Assembly (NCBI GenBank): GCA_937927875.1
Contig: CALEYV010000092.1
Span: 1 to 38,025 of the forward strand
Length of the DNA: 38,025 bases
Direction: 5' to 3'
Origin: an uncultured Actinomycetes bacterium
GTDB lineage: Bacteria > Actinomycetota > Acidimicrobiia > IMCC26256 > PALSA-555
This document shows positions 35,336-38,025 of this stretch, in pieces. The notes under the pieces are model-generated. The model had not been told where the DNA came from and searched no databases. It saw only the letters and a list, made by a program, of their open reading frames with translations. Both the position numbers and the translations under genes were made by a program. Every line of letters starts with the position of its first letter. The stretch's first letter is position 1.

Positions 35336-36646
35336 ATGATGCACACCGTGCTCGACCTCTTGGACCTCCGCGGCTTCACCGGTGACCTTCGGGTTGCGCT
35401 TCCCGCGACCGAGGACCCGGAGGGGCCGCTCGACGCGGTTCGAACGGTCATCGCCGACGTTCGGGCCCGCGGTGACGCGGCGCTGCTCGAGCTGACCGAG
35501 CGGCTCGACGGGGCCGCGATCGAGGATGTGCGTGTCCCCGCCGCCACGGTGACCGCCGCGCTGCGAGCGGTGCCGGACCGGCTCCGGACCGCCCTCGAGC
35601 ACGCGGCGGCCGCCATCCGGGAGTACCACGAGGCCCAGCGACCGAACCCGGTCGACCAGGACGACGACGGGGTACGGGTCCGCGAGGTCGTGGTCCCCGT
35701 CAGCCGGGCCGGCTGCTACGTGCCGGGTGGCCGCGCCGCCTACCCGTCGACGGTGCTCATGACCGTCATCCCCGCCCGCGTGGCCGGGGTCGAGGAGGTC
35801 GCGCTCTGTGTGCCGCCCGATCCGGACGGCCAGGTCGCGGCTTCGACGCTCGCGGCGGCGGCTCTCGCCGGCGCCGACGAGGTGTACCGCGTGGGGGGAG
35901 CCCAGGCCATCGCCGCCCTCGCTTTCGGCACCGAGACCATCCGCCCGGTGGACGTGATCGTCGGGCCCGGCAACGTGTACGTGGCGCTCGCCAAGCGAGA
36001 GGTCGCGGGCCGCGTCGGCACGGACACCGTCGCCGGTCCGTCCGAGGTCGCGGTGGTGGCCGACGAGCAGGCTGACGCGGAGCTGGTGGCGGCCGATCTG
36101 CTGGCGCAGGCCGAGCACGGTCCGGGCGGCGCGGCGGTGCTGATCACCTGGCACGAGCCGCTCGTGCCGCAGGTCGAGTCCGAGGTGACACGCCGCCTCG
36201 AGCGCGCGCCGCGACGGTCCGAGATCGAGGCGACGCTCCGGGACGGGGGACGCGCGATCCTGGTGTCCGGTCCGGACCAGGCGATCGACGTGGTCAACGT
36301 CATCGCGCCCGAGCACCTCGAGCTGCTGACGGCCGACCCGGCGGCGATGGTGCCGGCGATCCGGAACGCGGGGGCGGTCTTCTGCGGGCCCTGGACGCCG
36401 GCCGTGGTGGGGGACTACATCGCCGGCGTGAACCACGTGCTGCCGACCGGGCGGGCGGCCCGCTTCGCGAGCGCACTCCGGGTTGACCACTTCCGGAAGT
36501 ACGTGCACGTCGTGGAGGCCGACGAGGCCGCGCTGCGGCGGCTGGCCGTCGACGTGACCGCGCTCGCCGAGGCCGAGGGCCTGGCCGAGCACGCGCGCGC
36601 GGTCGCGCTGCGCACCGAGCTGCCAGTCCGGGAGCGGGCGTCATGA
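35336..36646 (+). CDS. hisD: Histidinol dehydrogenase
   Basis: HisD (436 aa) carries out the last two NAD-dependent oxidations, L-histidinol to L-histidine. Zinc ligands are in place: Q258 and H261 (AQAEHGP), D360 (GDYIAG) and H419 (LAEHARA); the catalytic pair is E326-H327 (APEHLEL). PVSRAGCYVPGGRAAYPSTV, DVIVGPGNVYVALAKR and TDTVAGPSEVAVVAD are signatures. The start is uncertain: ATG 35336 and 35339 lie within or just after TACGAT (35332-35337), which could be the -10; if so, GTG 35348 is the true start. It begins a coupled hisD-hisC-hisB block; hisC starts within the stop (ATGA). It diverges from the 65-aa gene. Confidence 0.96.
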   Translation: MMHTVLDLLDLRGFTGDLRVALPATEDPEGPLDAVRTVIADVRARGDAALLELTERLDGAAIEDVRVPAATVTAALRAVPDRLRTALEHAAAAIREYHEAQRPNPVDQDDDGVRVREVVVPVSRAGCYVPGGRAAYPSTVLMTVIPARVAGVEEVALCVPPDPDGQVAASTLAAAALAGADEVYRVGGAQAIAALAFGTETIRPVDVIVGPGNVYVALAKREVAGRVGTDTVAGPSEVAVVADEQADAELVAADLLAQAEHGPGGAAVLITWHEPLVPQVESEVTRRLERAPRRSEIEATLRDGGRAILVSGPDQAIDVVNVIAPEHLELLTADPAAMVPAIRNAGAVFCGPWTPAVVGDYIAGVNHVLPTGRAARFASALRVDHFRKYVHVVEADEAALRRLAVDVTALAEAEGLAEHARAVALRTELPVRERAS

Positions 36647-37725
36647 CCCTCCCGTCGCCGCGCCCGGACCTCGGCGAGCTGGCTCGGTACCACTCGCCGC
36701 AGCTCGACGTCGCGGTGCGGCTCAACACGAACGAGAGCCCGTACCCGCCGCCGCCCGGCTTCGTCGATGCCTGGCTGGCCGGCCTGCAGGACGCGCCGCT
36801 GCACCGCTACCCGGACCGGGAGGCCCGCGCCCTGCGCGCCGCCCTCGGCGACCGGCTCGGCCAGCCGCCCGAGCGGCTCTTCTGCGCCAACGGCTCGAAC
36901 GAGGTCCTCCAGTCGCTGCTGCTCGCCTACGGCGGCGCCGGGCGGCGGGCCCTGGTGTTCGAGCCGACCTATGCGCTGCACAGCCACATCGCCCGGATCA
37001 CCGGCACCGAGGTGGTCACGGCCGACCGGGACGCCGACTTCCTGGTGTCGCCGACCGAGGCCGGGATCCTCGCCGCGTCCGAGCGCCCGAGTGTCGTGTT
37101 CCTCTGCAGCCCGAACAACCCGACCGGCACCGTCGAGCCGAAAGCCAACGTCGAGGCGCTGCTGGCTCGCGTCGGGGAGCGCTCGCCGACGCTCCTCGTG
37201 GTGGACGAGGCCTACGGCGAGTTCGCGGGCTGGAGCGCGACCGAGCTCGTCGACGACGACACGCCCCTCGTCGTCGCGCGCACCTACTCGAAGGTGTGGT
37301 CGATGGCGGCGTTGCGGCTTGGCTACGCGGTCGCCCCGCCGGCGGTGGTCGAGCAGCTGGAGCGGGTCATCCTGCCGTACCACCTCGCGACGCCGACCCA
37401 GGTCGCGGGCGTCGCGGCCCTGGCGTTCGAGGCCGACATGCGGCAGCGGGTCGACGCCCTCGTCGAGGAGCGGCACCGGCTGGCGAGCGCCCTCACCCGG
37501 CTGCCCGGCCTCACCGTCTACCCGTCGGGTGCGAACTTCGTCCTCGTGCGGGTCGACAGCGGCGGGCACGCGCTCTGGCAGCGGCTGGTCGACCGCGGCG
37601 TGCTGGTCCGGGACTTCTCGCACGTGCCGCGGCTCGAGGACTGCCTGCGGATCACGGTCGGCACGCCGGCCGAGGACGACGTCCTCCTGGCCGCGCTGCG
37701 CGACTCGATCGACGAGGCGGCGTGA
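36643..37725 (+). CDS. hisC: Histidinol-phosphate aminotransferase
   Basis: A 360-aa fold-type I PLP enzyme that converts imidazole-acetol phosphate and glutamate into histidinol phosphate. The Schiff-base lysine is K217 in ARTYSKVWSMAALRLGYAV; LNTNESPYPPP is the N-terminal signature, FCANGSNEVLQSLLLAYGG and FLCSPNNPTGTVEP bind the cofactor, and VVDEAYGEFAG holds the Asp that contacts the pyridine nitrogen. The ATG overlaps the hisD stop by 4 nt, and the hisB start overlaps this stop (GTGA), so all three are translationally coupled. No attenuator or T-box is visible. Confidence 0.96.
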   Translation: MTLPSPRPDLGELARYHSPQLDVAVRLNTNESPYPPPPGFVDAWLAGLQDAPLHRYPDREARALRAALGDRLGQPPERLFCANGSNEVLQSLLLAYGGAGRRALVFEPTYALHSHIARITGTEVVTADRDADFLVSPTEAGILAASERPSVVFLCSPNNPTGTVEPKANVEALLARVGERSPTLLVVDEAYGEFAGWSATELVDDDTPLVVARTYSKVWSMAALRLGYAVAPPAVVEQLERVILPYHLATPTQVAGVAALAFEADMRQRVDALVEERHRLASALTRLPGLTVYPSGANFVLVRVDSGGHALWQRLVDRGVLVRDFSHVPRLEDCLRITVGTPAEDDVLLAALRDSIDEAA

Positions 37726-38025
37726 GCGCGCCGCGTCGGGCCGAGCGGCACCGCAAGACCGCCGAGACGCGTGTCGACCTCGTCCTCGCGCTCGACGGCG
37801 ACGGCCAGGCCCGGGCGTCCACCGGGATCCCGTTCTTCGACCACATGCTCGAGCAGCTCGGCAAGCACGCCGGCTTCGACCTCACCATCGAGGCCGAGGG
37901 CGACCTCGAGGTCGACCTGCACCACACGGTCGAGGACGTCGGGATCGCGCTCGGCGAGGCTCTCCGGGAGGCGCTCGGCGACAAGGCCGGGGTCCGCCGC
38001 TTCGCGTCGGCGCTCGTCCCCCTCG
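37722..38025 (+). CDS. hisB: Imidazoleglycerol-phosphate dehydratase, 5' part (cut by window end)
   Basis: The first 101 residues of HisB, which dehydrates imidazole glycerol phosphate. MSAPRRAERHRKTAETRVDL leads into the hallmarks STGIPFFDHMLEQL and DLHHTVEDVGIALGEAL, whose His and Glu residues bind the two manganese ions, then LGDKAGVRRFASALVPL. It is the single-domain actinobacterial type, with no N-terminal phosphatase, so histidinol phosphatase must be encoded elsewhere. The GTG start overlaps the hisC stop by 4 nt. The remaining half lies beyond 38025. Confidence 0.95.
   Translation, partial: MSAPRRAERHRKTAETRVDLVLALDGDGQARASTGIPFFDHMLEQLGKHAGFDLTIEAEGDLEVDLHHTVEDVGIALGEALREALGDKAGVRRFASALVPL

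Noticed and set aside
35267..36592. Long minus-strand frame over hisD
   Set aside because: Antisense shadow of hisD; only the last 65 codons (35069-35266) have a plausible start and SD.
1..38025. tRNA, rRNA, CRISPR, insertion sequence or phage elements
   Set aside because: None recognised: no cloverleaf with a T-loop GTTCRANNC, no regularly spaced direct repeats, no transposase or integrase motifs.

Overview
The window is about 38 kb of very GC-rich DNA with GTG/ATG starts, NNC/NNG codon use and dense gene packing, typical of Actinomycetota. The lineage markers agree: a mycothiol synthase (mshD), a deazaflavin (F420)-dependent nitroreductase-type enzyme, an F420/LLM-class oxidoreductase, a CeoB/CeoC TrkA pair divergent from an APC-type K+ permease, and hisD-hisC-hisB. 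An acidimicrobial or related soil/freshwater actinobacterium would fit, but that placement is inference. I saw no rRNA, tRNA, CRISPR, insertion sequence or phage gene.

Layout. 1-3.1 kb: the tail of an unknown gene, then a minus-strand operon of short-chain dehydrogenase, QueA-like protein and SufR-like regulator with 4-nt overlaps, preceded by an AT-rich palindrome that looks like its operator; a VOC-fold gene diverges from it. 3.2-10.8 kb: secreted beta-propeller protein, F420-type nitroreductase, secreted alpha/beta hydrolase, carotenoid oxygenase, and an unusual fusion of an Mrr-N-like PUA-type domain, an internal Tat motif and an N,N-dimethylformamidase-beta-like ectodomain. 11-18.4 kb: coiled-coil protein, hotdog thioesterase, two methyltransferases, cupin, two convergent cytochromes P450, an EEP-family phosphoesterase and a conserved hypothetical. 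18.4-25.8 kb: DUF255/YyaL thioredoxin-fold protein, a broken TIR-transmembrane gene, a FadD19-like acyl-CoA ligase, a zinc peptidase and an LLM oxidoreductase. 25.8-30.5 kb: a probable potassium island (DUF4118 membrane protein, ceoC, ceoB and, divergently, a KimA-like permease carrying a C-terminal OB-fold). 30.5-38 kb: amidase, small membrane protein, mshD-rlmN, nth, a 65-aa protein, and hisD-hisC-hisB running off the end.

Functional themes. The P450 pair, FadD19-like ligase, LLM/F420 enzymes, carotenoid oxygenase and amidase suggest a lipid, terpenoid or xenobiotic catabolic lifestyle. The ceoBC/KimA-like/DUF4118 block should act together in K+ uptake and its gating. The his genes are translationally coupled.

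Regulation. About sixteen starts have a (T/C/G)ANNNT hexamer 5-8 nt upstream and usually no Shine-Dalgarno sequence, which points to widespread leaderless transcription; others (SDR, nitroreductase, LLM gene) have strong SD motifs. No gap between genes exceeds 300 bases; the longest (10748-11002) holds a leader ORF and a possible iron box.
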